This document shows positions 17,598 to 27,119 of a DNA stretch of 64,000 bases, piece after piece. This DNA is from Chitinophaga ginsengisegetis (GTDB lineage: Bacteria > Bacteroidota > Bacteroidia > Chitinophagales > Chitinophagaceae). Position 1 is the stretch's first letter. Each line of letters begins with the position of its first letter. The notes beneath the pieces are model-generated. The model saw nothing but the letters and a program-made list of their open reading frames with translations, was not told where the DNA came from and searched no databases. The position numbers and the translations under genes were made by a program. The DNA lies in assembly GCF_900168065.1 (NCBI RefSeq), contig NZ_FUZZ01000001.1:744001-808000 (forward strand), given 5' to 3'.

Positions 17598-18290
17598 TTA
17601 CCGGAGAATAGAAGCCGCTATAATAACGTCAGCCACTTCTTCAGGATGGGTCATGAACAGCGTGTGACCGCCTTTCATTTCTACTACCGTGCTGCCTGCT
17701 CTTTTATACATGGTTCTTTCCAGAACCGGGTTGATCGTTCCATCGTCGGTTGGAAGAATAGCATAGGAAGGTTTGCTTTTCCATGCTGCGGCAGTTACTT
17801 TATCAACGAAAGCCGTTACGGTTAAAGGAATCTGCGAATCATACATGAAGTCTGATTTTTCCTTGCTTTGCCCAGTAGCAAATGTTTGGTTAAACTTGTC
17901 CTTATCCAGGTACACCAGCCCTTTTTCATCAGGAGGAAGAATACCATTCACTTCGAGGATCGGGGCCGACTGAACAAGCGCCAATGTTGATTCATCCACA
18001 TCAGGAACAAAAGCAGCCACGTACACCAGGCTCACCACTTTGGGATGTACTCCCGCTTCGGTGATCACCGTACCGCCCCAGGAGTGACCTACCAGCACGG
18101 TGGGTCCATCCTGCCGGTCCAGGGCTACGTTGGTAGCCTGTACATCGTCTTTCAGGGTAGAGGTAGGATTTTGTACGAGGGTAACATTATATCCTTTTGA
18201 TTTCAGGATGTTGTAAGCGGCTTCCCAGCCGGAAGCATCTGCAAAGGCGCCATGAACAATAACGATATTTTTCACAGAAGAAGCACTCAT
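17598..18290 (-). CDS. Alpha/beta hydrolase, EstC-like
   Basis: A 230-residue alpha/beta hydrolase with no signal peptide. It shows the HG-A-F-D motif (IVIVHGAFADASGWE), the nucleophile elbow VGHSWGG, an acid in LPTDDGTINP and the catalytic His in MKGGHTLFMTHPEEV. This is the pattern of the small esterase group containing plant methyl-salicylate esterases and bacterial EstC. It is the middle gene of a three-hydrolase operon. The three proteins belong to different hydrolase subfamilies, so this is not a local duplication. Confidence 0.85.
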   Translation of the reverse strand: MSASSVKNIVIVHGAFADASGWEAAYNILKSKGYNVTLVQNPTSTLKDDVQATNVALDRQDGPTVLVGHSWGGTVITEAGVHPKVVSLVYVAAFVPDVDESTLALVQSAPILEVNGILPPDEKGLVYLDKDKFNQTFATGQSKEKSDFMYDSQIPLTVTAFVDKVTAAAWKSKPSYAILPTDDGTINPVLERTMYKRAGSTVVEMKGGHTLFMTHPEEVADVIIAASILR

Positions 18291-18334
18291 GTTATGATGT
18301 TATAAAGATGATTGAATGGATAAAAGGCGGCCAG

Positions 18335-19333
18335 TTACTTCAGCCCCAGGTATTTTTTGAGTTCTGCTGCGGCCTGAACAAAAAGTGATTTTGTTTGGGG
18401 AGTGTTAGCCAAAGCATTCAATAGTCCGAAATCATGGATCATTCCATTGTATCTAACGGTGGTTACCACTACACCGGCTTCATCAAGTTTGCGGCCATAT
18501 GCCTCGCCGCCATCGCGGAGCACATCTGCTTCAGCCACCTGTATTAAAGCAGGAGGAAGTCCCTTTAACTGGTCGATAGTAGCGTTGAGCGGAGATGCGT
18601 ACACCTGTTCGCGCTCCGCCTGATCGGTAGTGTACTGATTGTACATCCATTTCATTAAAGGCGTGGTGAGGAAGCGGTCCTGTCCAAATCGTTTATAGGT
18701 ATCATGCTCAAAGCCGGCATCAACGATCGGCCAGAACAGCACCTGTACACGGATTTCAGGCCCTTTGTTTTCTTTGGCTTTGATGGCTGTTACAGCGGCC
18801 ATATTGCCCCCCACGCTGTTGCCCACAACAGCCAGGCGGCTACCATCCACTCCAATTTCAGCTCCATGCTCCGCCACCCATTTGGTAGCTGCATAAATTT
18901 CATTAACCGCCTGGGGATAGCGCGCTTCAGGCGAAGGCGTGTAATTCACAAAAACACCTGCTGCCCCGGATAATACAACCAGGTCTCTCACCATTCTTTT
19001 ATGCGTAGGATAATCGCCCAGTACCCAGCCGCCGCCATGAATGAAGAGAAAAACAGGGAGTTGCTCTTTGCTTCCCGCCGGCTTTACGATATTTAATTTG
19101 ATCGAAAAACCACCGGCGCTGATGGTTTGCTCACTTTCTTCAATACCGGAATAGTCAACATCCACAGATGCCTGCGCATTGACTAACACCTGGCGGGCAT
19201 CTTTTACAGAAAGGGTTTCCAATCCCGGCGCTCCCGGTACATTCAACACGCTTAAAAAAGCTTTGGTGTCTTTTGAAATGGCCGGATCATTTTCTACGGC
19301 AGGTACCTGCAGTGTAGGTTCTTTTGTATTCAT
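18335..19333 (-). CDS. Alpha/beta hydrolase fold-3 esterase (HSL/Aes-like)
   Basis: Hormone-sensitive-lipase-type esterase, 332 residues from ATG 19333; a longer frame to 19384 would run over the candidate promoter. The HGGGW oxyanion motif (IHGGGWVLGDYPTH), nucleophile GNSVGGNMA, acid in VAEADVLRD and His in IHDFGLLNA are present. It is first in a three-gene hydrolase operon and is divergent from the sigma-54 activator gene at 19497. Its upstream region has a GG-N10-GA sequence and the perfect palindromic copy of the shared 23-bp element. Likely role: ester hydrolysis in a xenobiotic or stress response; the substrate is unknown. Confidence 0.88.
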   Translation of the reverse strand: MNTKEPTLQVPAVENDPAISKDTKAFLSVLNVPGAPGLETLSVKDARQVLVNAQASVDVDYSGIEESEQTISAGGFSIKLNIVKPAGSKEQLPVFLFIHGGGWVLGDYPTHKRMVRDLVVLSGAAGVFVNYTPSPEARYPQAVNEIYAATKWVAEHGAEIGVDGSRLAVVGNSVGGNMAAVTAIKAKENKGPEIRVQVLFWPIVDAGFEHDTYKRFGQDRFLTTPLMKWMYNQYTTDQAEREQVYASPLNATIDQLKGLPPALIQVAEADVLRDGGEAYGRKLDEAGVVVTTVRYNGMIHDFGLLNALANTPQTKSLFVQAAAELKKYLGLK

Positions 19334-19361
19334 AGTTTCTGATTTGTTTTGCTCAGGCAAG

Positions 19362-19376
19362 TCAAACCGTGTGCCC
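19362..19376 (-). promoter_or_regulatory. Candidate sigma-54-like promoter of hydrolase operon
   Basis: The - strand reads GGGCACACGGTTTGA, i.e. GG-N10-GA with GGCAC at the -24 position. The spacer to the palindromic element at 19430-19452 is 53 nt. It predicts a leader of about 17 nt before ATG 19333. The -12 base departs from the GC consensus. Confidence 0.45.
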
Positions 19377-19406
19377 ACCTTCAACTAACTAATAATCAAA
19401 AACTTA

Positions 19407-19424
19407 TGAAATTATTTAATTTCA
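19407..19424. promoter_or_regulatory. GAAATT-N4-AATTTC dyad, copy 1
   Basis: An inverted repeat GAAATT-ATTT-AATTTC with one extra T/A flanking pair. A second dyad with the same arms and spacer length lies at 19477-19492; the two flank the 23-bp element in this divergent region. Candidate operator for a second regulator or for autoregulation. Confidence 0.5.
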
Positions 19425-19429
19425 GAAAA

Positions 19430-19452
19430 TACGACATGTCGTAATATTATGA
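19430..19452 (-). promoter_or_regulatory. Shared 23-bp operator/UAS, copy 2 (perfect palindrome)
   Basis: On the + strand TACGACATGTCGTA, a perfect 14-bp palindrome, followed by ATATTATGA. It is the best-formed of three copies and lies between the divergent esterase and sigma-54 activator genes, 96 bp upstream of the esterase start. Confidence 0.8.
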
Positions 19453-19476
19453 TACCGCTTCCTTGTCCGGCTCTAT

Positions 19477-19492
19477 GAAATTCAGTAATTTC
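19477..19492. promoter_or_regulatory. GAAATT-N4-AATTTC dyad, copy 2
   Basis: Inverted repeat GAAATT-CAGT-AATTTC, ending four bases before the activator ATG at 19497. A protein bound here would block the activator's own ribosome-binding or promoter region, which fits autorepression. Confidence 0.5.
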
Positions 19493-19496
19493 GGTC

Positions 19497-21176
19497 ATGC
19501 AGAAAACCAATCACACTGGTCCAACAGGTATAGACGAAGGCAATCATGCGGACAAAAATGCCATCTTTGAAAATCAACTCATTCAAAAAGAAAACGAACA
19601 GGTAAGTTTGCTCTGCGTAGCAGGCAGAATCGCTGCTGTGCGCAGCCGCGCCGACCTCTGGAACATTATCAATAACGAAATACTGGATCTGTTTGGCAGC
19701 CAGTATTACACCTTATGCTTATTGTCTGAAGATGCAGACACGCACTATCCTTTTTTACATAGCCGGGATAAAAGACTGGAGAATGATAAGGTGGACAGTC
19801 CCATCATTCACCGCCAGCATCCTGTAAATGACGGGGTTTTCGACATCGCACTGTCGGCCGGGCAACCGGTGATCTTTCAACTGGCTGAACTCACCAAACA
19901 AAAAGATATCGCTCCCTATGTTCACTATTGGTTCAAACTCGGCATCAAAGAAATGATGCTGGTTAAAATCACAAATGCCAACCAGGACAGGGGCGTGTTA
20001 TTTCTTTATTCAAACAAAGCAGGCGCATTTTCACCGGAAAAATTCAACCTGCTTTCCGGTGTGGCAGATCTTTTGGGAACAGGTATGTGCAATGTGCTGG
20101 CAAATGAAAAAATAGAACAACAGATCGAAGAAATAAACCGGTACCGGCAACAGCTGGAAGAAGAAAAGGCTTACCTGATAGAAGAACAATCGGGCAACCG
20201 TTTTTCCGGATTCATTGGTCATTCCCAGGAAATTCAGAAAACCTTTCGCCTGATTTCACAAGTGGCTCCTTCAGATGCTACCGTACTTTTACTCGGGGAA
20301 ACCGGTACTGGAAAGGAACTGGTTGCCCGCGCCATACATGAGGCATCTCCCCGCCGGGGAAAGCTCATGATCAAAGTAAATTGCGCCGCCCTGCCCGCAA
20401 ACCTGATCGAAAGTGAATTATTCGGACATGAGAAAGGAAGTTTTACCGGCGCAGCCGATCGCCGTATCGGGAAGTTTGAACTGGCCAATAACAGCACCTT
20501 GTTTCTTGATGAAATAGGAGAACTGCCGCCGGAACTCCAGGTGAAATTATTAAGGGCGTTGCAGGAAAAAGAAATAGAGCGTGTCGGCGGTGGAAAAACG
20601 ATTAGTGTGAATGTAAGGATCATCGCAGCAACAAACAGAAACCTGGAAAAGGAAGTGTCGCAAAACCGCTTCCGGAGCGACTTATACTACAGACTAAATG
20701 TATTCCCTATTACCTTACCTCCATTGCGGAAACGTAAAGAAGATATTCCCGCACTCACCTCTTATTTTATAGAACGCTTCGCCAGGAATTCCGGGAAAAA
20801 AATTTCGGGCATCTCTCAAAAAGCGATGGCAAAATTAATTTCCTACGCCTGGCCGGGTAATATCCGTGAACTCGAACACCTGATAGAACGTGCGGTACTA
20901 CTGACTAATAAAAGCATCATTAAAATGATCCAGCTGCCGGAACAAATTGGGGTTGATGGCGGCTCAAACGACAAAGCTTTTCAGATCCGGCCACTGGAAG
21001 AAATAGAACGGGAGTATATCCTGAAGGTGCTTAAAGTATGCAGGGGAAGGATTTCTGGCCCCAATGGCGCTGCTACAAAATTAAAGATGCCGGCCACCAC
21101 CCTGATTTCAAAAATGCAGCGATTAGGGATCAAAAAAGAACATTTCGTTACCGGGAAAGATGATGAAGAAGCCTGA
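19497..21176 (+). CDS. GAF-domain sigma-54-dependent transcriptional activator
   Basis: Bacterial enhancer-binding protein of 559 residues. A GAF-like sensory domain (about 45-205) leads through a coiled coil (residues 203-225) to the AAA+ domain, with Walker A GETGTGKE, the sigma-54 contact loop GSFTGA (Ser replacing the usual Ala), Walker B LFLDEIGE and arginine-finger region. A Fis-type helix-turn-helix ends the chain ([19 protein letters not shown], then a TLISKM helix). The layout resembles FhlA-like activators that sense a small ligand directly. It is divergent from the hydrolase operon and convergent with the TMEM175 gene, only 2 bp apart. It is a prime candidate to bind the shared 23-bp element. 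Confidence 0.92.
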   Translation: MQKTNHTGPTGIDEGNHADKNAIFENQLIQKENEQVSLLCVAGRIAAVRSRADLWNIINNEILDLFGSQYYTLCLLSEDADTHYPFLHSRDKRLENDKVDSPIIHRQHPVNDGVFDIALSAGQPVIFQLAELTKQKDIAPYVHYWFKLGIKEMMLVKITNANQDRGVLFLYSNKAGAFSPEKFNLLSGVADLLGTGMCNVLANEKIEQQIEEINRYRQQLEEEKAYLIEEQSGNRFSGFIGHSQEIQKTFRLISQVAPSDATVLLLGETGTGKELVARAIHEASPRRGKLMIKVNCAALPANLIESELFGHEKGSFTGAADRRIGKFELANNSTLFLDEIGELPPELQVKLLRALQEKEIERVGGGKTISVNVRIIAATNRNLEKEVSQNRFRSDLYYRLNVFPITLPPLRKRKEDIPALTSYFIERFARNSGKKISGISQKAMAKLISYAWPGNIRELEHLIERAVLLTNKSIIKMIQLPEQIGVDGGSNDKAFQIRPLEEIEREYILKVLKVCRGRISGPNGAATKLKMPATTLISKMQRLGIKKEHFVTGKDDEEA

Positions 21177-21178
21177 GG

Positions 21179-21796
21179 CTATTTACTTTTAAGATCAAGT
21201 TTACCGGAAGTATAAGCCCAGTAAATCCATAAGGCAACACATAGAAATAAAGCGGCAGTGGGTGCCACAAAGGAAAGAATAAAAGCCAGTGTATGCACCG
21301 GGATGCCGTACAGGTAATTTCTTTTTATGCGCTTAATACCTTCATCGGTTATTTCAGGTCTTAGTAGCTGCCGGTCCTGGCTCGCAATCCACCAAAGCAG
21401 GTTAAACGCCAGGTTAATGCATACAAATAAAGCGGTGTAGATGGCCACTGCAACATGAGCCGATGCGGTATGATAGTAACTGGAAAGTAATGCTGTAGGA
21501 TAGGAAACGCAGGTGGCAAGGAATAAGATAAGCCCGTTGGCAAACATCAGCGGGGTATTACGCCGGTAGATCTGTTTGAAGATTTTGTGATGATTGACCC
21601 ACATAATAAAAATACTGAAAAAAGACAGGCAGAAAGCCAGGAAAGAAGGCCATTGCGCCACCAGCTTTTTCAGAAGCGAATTTCCTCCCCCGGTTTCTTC
21701 TATCAACGGTACATGCAGTTCCAATACCAGTAAAGTGATGGCAATGGCGAAAACCCCATCACTGAAAGCTTCTATCCTCGTTGTTTCTTTTTCCAT
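21179..21796 (-). CDS. TMEM175/DUF1211-family potassium channel protein
   Basis: Integral membrane protein of 205 residues with about six hydrophobic segments. The first helix carries the family signature RIEAFSDGVFAIAITLLVLE (FSDGVFAIA), which lines the pore in prokaryotic TMEM175 channels. Expected function is K+ conductance across the inner membrane, active as a multimer. It is the last gene of the long - strand run that starts at 31847, 23 bp after the response regulator gene. Confidence 0.9.
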   Translation of the reverse strand: MEKETTRIEAFSDGVFAIAITLLVLELHVPLIEETGGGNSLLKKLVAQWPSFLAFCLSFFSIFIMWVNHHKIFKQIYRRNTPLMFANGLILFLATCVSYPTALLSSYYHTASAHVAVAIYTALFVCINLAFNLLWWIASQDRQLLRPEITDEGIKRIKRNYLYGIPVHTLAFILSFVAPTAALFLCVALWIYWAYTSGKLDLKSK

Positions 21797-21819
21797 GTTG
21801 CAGGATTCAAAAAGTAATG

Positions 21820-23184
21820 CTATTTGTAACCGGATTCAATTCCATGTTTCTTCATTTTGGAATATACTGTCTGCGCAGGTAAGCCAAGTATTTCAGCAGC
21901 GCCATTAGCGCCAGAAACCCGGCCCTTGCATAGCTTTAACGCATTCATGATATGGTTTCGCTCCATCTGTTCCATTGTTTCAAAAGAAGTGGAGCCGGTA
22001 TTTTTTTCGAGATGTACCGGCAGATCAAAATCGGTGATCTCATTGCTTATGGCCAAAATAACCTGCCGTTCAATGATATGTTCAAGTTCCCTGATATTGC
22101 CCGGCCAACGGTATTCCATCAGCGATTGCATGGCTTCCTTACTGATTTCAGGTACGGGTTTTCCCAACATCAGCGCAAACTTTTTGAGAAAATAGGCCAC
22201 CAGCGAAGGGATGTCTTCCGTTCTTTCACGTAAAGGCGGCAGCTCTATAGGGAAAACATTCAGCCGGTAATAGAGGTCCAGCCGGAATTTTCCTTCGGCC
22301 ACTTCCTTTTCAAGATTACGGTTTGTTGCCGCAATTACCCGCACATCAACCGGTACGGGCATATCGCCGCCGAGGCGCGGCACTTCCCTTTCCTGTAATA
22401 CGCGCAGCAGTTTCATCTGTGCATCCAAAGGCAATTCGCCGATTTCATCCAGGAAGATAGTACCTCCGTTTGCCTGTTCAAACTTACCAATCCGTTTCTG
22501 ATTAGCGCCGGTAAAGGCTCCCCGCTCATGACCAAATAGTTCCGACTCCAAAAGAGACAATGGCAACGCCGCACAATTCACCGTTACCAGGGGTTTATTT
22601 TTCCGGTTGGAAGCCCTGTGAACAGCCTGCGCAAACCTTTCCTTCCCTGTTCCGCTTTCTCCCAGCAGCAATACGGAGCTGTTACTGCGTGCCACAGCCC
22701 GGATTTTTTCAAGGGCTTTTTTCAATGCAGGGCCCTTGCCAATAATATCAGGGAAATTATTTTCATCATCGCTTACAACAGCCTGGTTGTTTTGAACAGC
22801 ACTATGTTCTGCGCTATAACGGTACCGGGCAATGTCCAGCATCACCAGCAGGTCACGCTCACGGAATGGCTTCACCAGGAATCCATATGGCTGTGTTGTT
22901 TTCGCGGCTTCCAGCGTAGCCTGGTTTGTATTTGCGGAGATAAATAAAAATGGTTTTTTCTGCAGAAACAATTCTTTGGCCAGTTCAATCCCTGACACGG
23001 GTGTTTTCAACGTAATATCGAGCAGCACCCAATCGGGATCTTTCAGCGCAATCAGTTCCCGTGCCTGCTCAACAGAAGACGCAATGCCACACATGGTATA
23101 ACCGGCTTTGGCCAGCATAATACGCAGATCGTTGGCAACGATAAACTCGTCTTCCACGATCAATATTTTTTCCTTTAAACTCAT
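21820..23184 (-). CDS. NtrC-type response regulator, sigma-54 activator
   Basis: Response regulator of 454 residues: receiver domain with phospho-acceptor Asp56 (WVLLDITLK), AAA+ domain with Walker A GESGTGKE, intact GAFTGA loop and Walker B IFLDEIGE, and a C-terminal Fis-type helix-turn-helix (CKGRVSGANGAAEILGLPA, then a TVYSKM helix). The start overlaps the histidine kinase stop by 4 bp, so the pair is translationally coupled. Its DNA-binding segment resembles that of the GAF activator at 19497, so both might read similar sites. Signal and targets are not known. Confidence 0.93.
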   Translation of the reverse strand: MSLKEKILIVEDEFIVANDLRIMLAKAGYTMCGIASSVEQARELIALKDPDWVLLDITLKTPVSGIELAKELFLQKKPFLFISANTNQATLEAAKTTQPYGFLVKPFRERDLLVMLDIARYRYSAEHSAVQNNQAVVSDDENNFPDIIGKGPALKKALEKIRAVARSNSSVLLLGESGTGKERFAQAVHRASNRKNKPLVTVNCAALPLSLLESELFGHERGAFTGANQKRIGKFEQANGGTIFLDEIGELPLDAQMKLLRVLQEREVPRLGGDMPVPVDVRVIAATNRNLEKEVAEGKFRLDLYYRLNVFPIELPPLRERTEDIPSLVAYFLKKFALMLGKPVPEISKEAMQSLMEYRWPGNIRELEHIIERQVILAISNEITDFDLPVHLEKNTGSTSFETMEQMERNHIMNALKLCKGRVSGANGAAEILGLPAQTVYSKMKKHGIESGYK

Positions 23185-25460
23185 CCTGCGGACGTTTTAA
23201 CTGTTATGGCCCCCAAGGTCCTGCATTGAAAGAATAACCTGATATTCACTCCCCTGCCGGCGGCAGAGGATATGTTAAAGCTGCCATCGAGCTGGCCGGA
23301 AAGTCCGTGCATCAGGCTCATTCCCAGCGACTGCGTGTGCTGCGGGTCCTGCTCCTGTGAAAAGCCGATGCCATCATCTGAAATCAGCAGCAGGCAACCC
23401 GCTTCGCCTGCGCTTTTCAGTGAAACACGAATGTTGCCCCGGTGATCTGCCGGAAATGCATATTTGATTGAGTTACTCACGGCCTCATTGATGATCAGCC
23501 CAATGGGCACCGCCTGAACGGCATCGAGCAACAATGGGTCTGTTTCTGTTGTGAAGGAAATCCTGTCTGTTTTCTCAAACGATTCTTTCATATATCCGAT
23601 CAATTCCCCGATGTACCATTTCATATCAATCTTCCCCAGATTATCAACCTGGTAAAGCCGCTGATGAATCAGCGACATGGCGTACATGCGGTGCTGACTG
23701 TTGCGGATGGCGGTTATTGCGTCTACGTTATCAAGAAATTCAGATTGTGTATTGAGCAGGCTGATTACAATCTGCAGATTATTTTTAACGCGGTGATGTA
23801 CTTCTTTCAACAGCCATTCCTTTTCTTCCACCACTTTTTTCAATACTTCATTCTGATCGTTTATTTCCTTTTGTTTGCCTTCCAGTTCCAGGTTGGAGCG
23901 TTTCTTCAGCCTGTAGCGGTTATACATTAACGCGGAGAAAAGCACCAGCATGGCAACGCCCGCGGCGAAAGCATTCCGGGATACTTTTTCGTTCTGCAGC
24001 AACACTTCCTGCAGCTCACTTTTCTGCGTAAGAAATTCTATATTTTTATCTTTCTGCCTCGTTTCAAACTGCAATTGCAGCATTGCCAGTTGTTTGGCCT
24101 GGGCAACACTGGTCAGGGAATCGGAAAGCACCTTATATTGTCTGAAATGGCTGATAGCTGAAGAAAGATTGCCCATCGCAGAATCCGTTCTGTACAACAG
24201 GTACTCGCCTTCTACCTGCCGTACCAGCGCCAATGGTACACTGTTGTTATAGTGGGTATAAGTCCTGAGATAGGGAATAGTTTCGGTAAAGCGGCCAACA
24301 GCCTGCAGGTAATAAACAATCGCCAGGCGCAAAAGCTGGCTGTTCCGGTCGGGCACCTGGTAGTGCTGATAGGCGCTTACCAGCTTTCTGAAGTGATGGT
24401 CCGCTTTGTCGAATTCCATGAGTGCTACATAGTCCTTCATGTAGATCATTGGTTCCAGCATCCGTTCCTTCTCATTGGCAAGCAGCCCGTATTGCGCACT
24501 GACAAACAATGTGTCAAGGCTTCTTCTGTACATGCCCTTATTGCGGCAGGCATCTGCAATATTGATAAGCATGTTTTTGATAGTCGGCGTATCCCGGTTG
24601 CTCCGGGCCAGCACCAGGGCTTTATTGAAATAATCAATTGCCTGATCATAATATTTGATGCTGTAATAATTCAGGCCAACACGGTTATATACGGTAGACA
24701 TCAGTGGCCCTGTATCCTTCAGCTTCTCCCCGGCTTCTACCGCCAGCAAATTATACTGGAGTGATTGGGCGAAATTGTTTAGCTCATGATGAGTTTCCCC
24801 TATAAGTGAATAAATTCCCTGTAAGCGCGGAAAACCCGTTTGCCGGTACACGGCCAAAGCTCCGGTTAACACCTCCAGCGACTGTGTAAACTGTCCGTTC
24901 AGCTGTAACAGCTCTCCTACAAATTCATTGAGTTTTGCTGCAGAAAGACTGTCGCCCAGGCTTTGATAAATACCTATACCCTGCCTGTATAAGCTGATTT
25001 TTGTTGGAAGATCTTCTGTTGAATTGGAATAGGTACCTCCTAGCTCCAGTATCGCCTGTGCCTTTAACGCGGGCGTGCCGTAAGCGCTTAAAAGACGGAC
25101 CGCTTCTTCACTTACCTTTCTCCCCTCCGCCGCACGTCCGGATTCCCGGTAGGCTTTTGCCAGTAGTAGTTTACTGAGCCCAAGTCCCACCGGGTATTTT
25201 AGTTCATTACTTAATGTTTCCATTTGACCGGCGATATGAAAAGCCATTTTCATATCGGAGTCCAGTGATTCCGGTCTGTCCAGGAACGACTCTCCCATCT
25301 TCATCCATGCTGTGATGGTAGATGTATCTCCTTTACTGCCCTGCACCAACCGGCCTATTCTTTCGGGGCCGGCTGATTGTGCGCCTGCCATTACCGGGAG
25401 TATCACTGCCAGTCCGATGGCCATCCATATCCATATTTTTCCCGGAACACCTTTCCTCAT
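23181..25460 (-). CDS. TPR-sensor histidine kinase, HisKA_2 type
   Basis: Sensor kinase of 759 residues. After a signal or membrane anchor (residues 8-27) comes a long periplasmic region built of TPR-like repeats (about 70-420), a coiled stretch, a membrane segment near 495-515 (NAFAAGVAMLVLFSALMY) and a HisKA_2 phosphoacceptor domain, with His in EVHHRVKNNLQIVISLLNTQ. The HATPase domain follows, with the N box INEAVSNSIKYAF and G box ISDDGIGFS. The 4-bp overlaps with the DUF1275 gene before it and the response regulator after it tie the two-component pair into the long operon. Confidence 0.92.
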   Translation of the reverse strand: MRKGVPGKIWIWMAIGLAVILPVMAGAQSAGPERIGRLVQGSKGDTSTITAWMKMGESFLDRPESLDSDMKMAFHIAGQMETLSNELKYPVGLGLSKLLLAKAYRESGRAAEGRKVSEEAVRLLSAYGTPALKAQAILELGGTYSNSTEDLPTKISLYRQGIGIYQSLGDSLSAAKLNEFVGELLQLNGQFTQSLEVLTGALAVYRQTGFPRLQGIYSLIGETHHELNNFAQSLQYNLLAVEAGEKLKDTGPLMSTVYNRVGLNYYSIKYYDQAIDYFNKALVLARSNRDTPTIKNMLINIADACRNKGMYRRSLDTLFVSAQYGLLANEKERMLEPMIYMKDYVALMEFDKADHHFRKLVSAYQHYQVPDRNSQLLRLAIVYYLQAVGRFTETIPYLRTYTHYNNSVPLALVRQVEGEYLLYRTDSAMGNLSSAISHFRQYKVLSDSLTSVAQAKQLAMLQLQFETRQKDKNIEFLTQKSELQEVLLQNEKVSRNAFAAGVAMLVLFSALMYNRYRLKKRSNLELEGKQKEINDQNEVLKKVVEEKEWLLKEVHHRVKNNLQIVISLLNTQSEFLDNVDAITAIRNSQHRMYAMSLIHQRLYQVDNLGKIDMKWYIGELIGYMKESFEKTDRISFTTETDPLLLDAVQAVPIGLIINEAVSNSIKYAFPADHRGNIRVSLKSAGEAGCLLLISDDGIGFSQEQDPQHTQSLGMSLMHGLSGQLDGSFNISSAAGRGVNIRLFFQCRTLGAITVKTSAG

Positions 25461-26152
25461 TGCTCAAATTTACGCGCCATCGCTTCCCCCTGCAAATAAC
25501 AAACAACAATTGCCACGCCCGGCAGCAGAATGGCACTGAGGCCCAGCCATTTAGCCATGATGGCGCCTATTACACAACCGGCTAAAAATCCACCGATGGT
25601 AAACAACTGGCCCTGGAAATCCTTCCATGCCAATGCATCGCCACTCCGGCCTTTCCGGATCAGGCTTCCCAGATCCAGTGATGCCTGGGTAACATTCCCG
25701 GTCATCATAGTGGTTGGTCCGTGTGTTTCTTTCGCAAATAATTTTCCAAAAGCGTTTTGCAACCCCATCGCGGCCACGGTAGTCATTACAATTGAATAGG
25801 TCATTACTTTTTCTTCCCCTCCCGTTAACATGGGCAGCAAGATAGCGCCAATTCCGCAAATCACCAGTATAATGCCCTCTGCGAGGAGTATTTTGTACTT
25901 TCTCTGCGTTTTCTCAACCACCCAGCCACCGGCCATTACAGCGAGTACAAACACGGGGAATGTTACTAATTTTATCCACGAATCCATGTTATCGCCGCCC
26001 GCAGCAATCTGCGCAGCAAACACAATAAAATTCCCGGTTACGTGTGCAGAAAAAATACTATCCCCCGATACAAAGGTGGCTGTATCACAAAAGCCCGCTA
26101 CCCATGCGAGTAAAAATGTTACCCAGTTGATATTGTGTGTAGCTTCTGTCAT
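25457..26152 (-). CDS. DUF1275/YoaK-family membrane protein
   Basis: Integral membrane protein of 231 residues matching the YoaK/DUF1275 family: an N-terminal WVAGFCDTATF with SIFSAHVTGNFIVFAAQ, MMTGNVTQASLDLG in the middle and about six hydrophobic segments. The biochemical role of the family is not established. It overlaps the kinase gene by 4 bp and lies 43 bp after the Dps gene. The company of Dps and DoxX fits an envelope or oxidative stress setting, which is inference. Confidence 0.88.
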   Translation of the reverse strand: MTEATHNINWVTFLLAWVAGFCDTATFVSGDSIFSAHVTGNFIVFAAQIAAGGDNMDSWIKLVTFPVFVLAVMAGGWVVEKTQRKYKILLAEGIILVICGIGAILLPMLTGGEEKVMTYSIVMTTVAAMGLQNAFGKLFAKETHGPTTMMTGNVTQASLDLGSLIRKGRSGDALAWKDFQGQLFTIGGFLAGCVIGAIMAKWLGLSAILLPGVAIVVCYLQGEAMARKFEQ

Positions 26153-26195
26153 GTTTTAATTTTGTGATGTTTAAATCCTTTTTGATCAGCAGCGC

Positions 26196-26669
26196 CTACT
26201 CAAGGTGCGCTCTGAGCATCCAGGCCATTTTTTCATGCTTTTCCATTAACCCGGTGATGTAGTCACTGGTTCCGGCATCATGAAATGCGGTTACATACCC
26301 GTCTATATTCTCCCGCAGGTGGATCAATATACTTTCATGATCCGCCAGCAGTTCTTTGATATGCCCGGTCGCATCATTTTTTTCTCTCGACTGCTCCGTA
26401 AGGTGTGTCAGACTTAAAAATTCCTTCAGGGTGGCCGGTGGGAAATGGCCTAAAGACCGGATCCTTTCTGCCACATCATCCACAATTTCTTCCATCTGCC
26501 CGTACTGGGATTCAAAAAACAGGTGCTTACTGTGAAAATCCGGTCCTGTTACACACCAATGTGCTTTGAGCGTTTTGGTATAGAGAACGAATTCATCTGC
26601 CATAATTTTTCCCAGTGAATGGGCTACGCCGGAAAGGTGTTCCGGTTTAATGCCAATGCGTGTGATCAT
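26196..26669 (-). CDS. dps: Dps-family ferritin-like DNA-protection protein
   Basis: A 157-residue ferritin-fold protein of the Dps family. The ferroxidase site lies at the dimer interface and its ligands are visible: His in KAHWCVTGPDFHSKH, the second His in DFH, and acidic residues in QMEEIVDDVAERIRSLG. It should form a dodecamer that oxidises and stores iron, protecting DNA from Fenton chemistry; whether it binds DNA cannot be told, as it lacks a Lys-rich N-terminal tail. It lies 5 bp after the DoxX gene, inside the long operon. Confidence 0.9.
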   Translation of the reverse strand: MITRIGIKPEHLSGVAHSLGKIMADEFVLYTKTLKAHWCVTGPDFHSKHLFFESQYGQMEEIVDDVAERIRSLGHFPPATLKEFLSLTHLTEQSREKNDATGHIKELLADHESILIHLRENIDGYVTAFHDAGTSDYITGLMEKHEKMAWMLRAHLE

Positions 26670-26674
26670 TTTTT

Positions 26675-27109
26675 TTAATTAAATAGTTGAAGCAATAAAA
26701 AGTTATCCAAAGAATAAGTACCGGCGCCCAGCGCCAGTAAAAAAAGTAAAGAGAGTGTGTACATATAGGGTACATCACGCACTTCCAGGTTGTCGTTACG
26801 GTGTACCACAAAGTAACCGATGGCAGTAACCCCAATTGTTGGCAGGATCACCAACCGGGTGCCAATGCCGAGCATCAACAGGAAAGGCACCACGGTATCT
26901 GAAAATGTGGCCACCAATGCGTTGAGTTTCTCCGGTAAGTGGAGCGAGTTAGGCACATGCTCTTTTTGCCCGTTCACTACGCGAAACTTTTTCATGCCGT
27001 GTACCCTGAACAGCTCCAGCGCCAGCAGGCAGCGAAACACCAGTATGGCGGCATTATTCCAGGTGCTGCCCAGGTCGGAGTAAAGAATGGATATGATAAT
27101 ATCGTTCAT
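26675..27109 (-). CDS. DoxX-family inner-membrane protein
   Basis: A 144-residue, four-helix membrane protein of the DoxX type. I start it at ATG 27109 (MNDIIISILYSD), ten bases after the amidohydrolase stop; the longer open frame to 27301 is the reverse-frame overlap of that gene. The first helix region shows LVFRCLLALELFRVHGMKK, and the others are near VPFLLMLGIGTRLVILPTIG and the C-terminus. DoxX relatives act with redox or quinone-linked proteins and oxidative-stress defence; specific function unknown. Confidence 0.85.
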   Translation of the reverse strand: MNDIIISILYSDLGSTWNNAAILVFRCLLALELFRVHGMKKFRVVNGQKEHVPNSLHLPEKLNALVATFSDTVVPFLLMLGIGTRLVILPTIGVTAIGYFVVHRNDNLEVRDVPYMYTLSLLFLLALGAGTYSLDNFLLLQLFN

Positions 27110-27119
27110 AGTATGCGCG

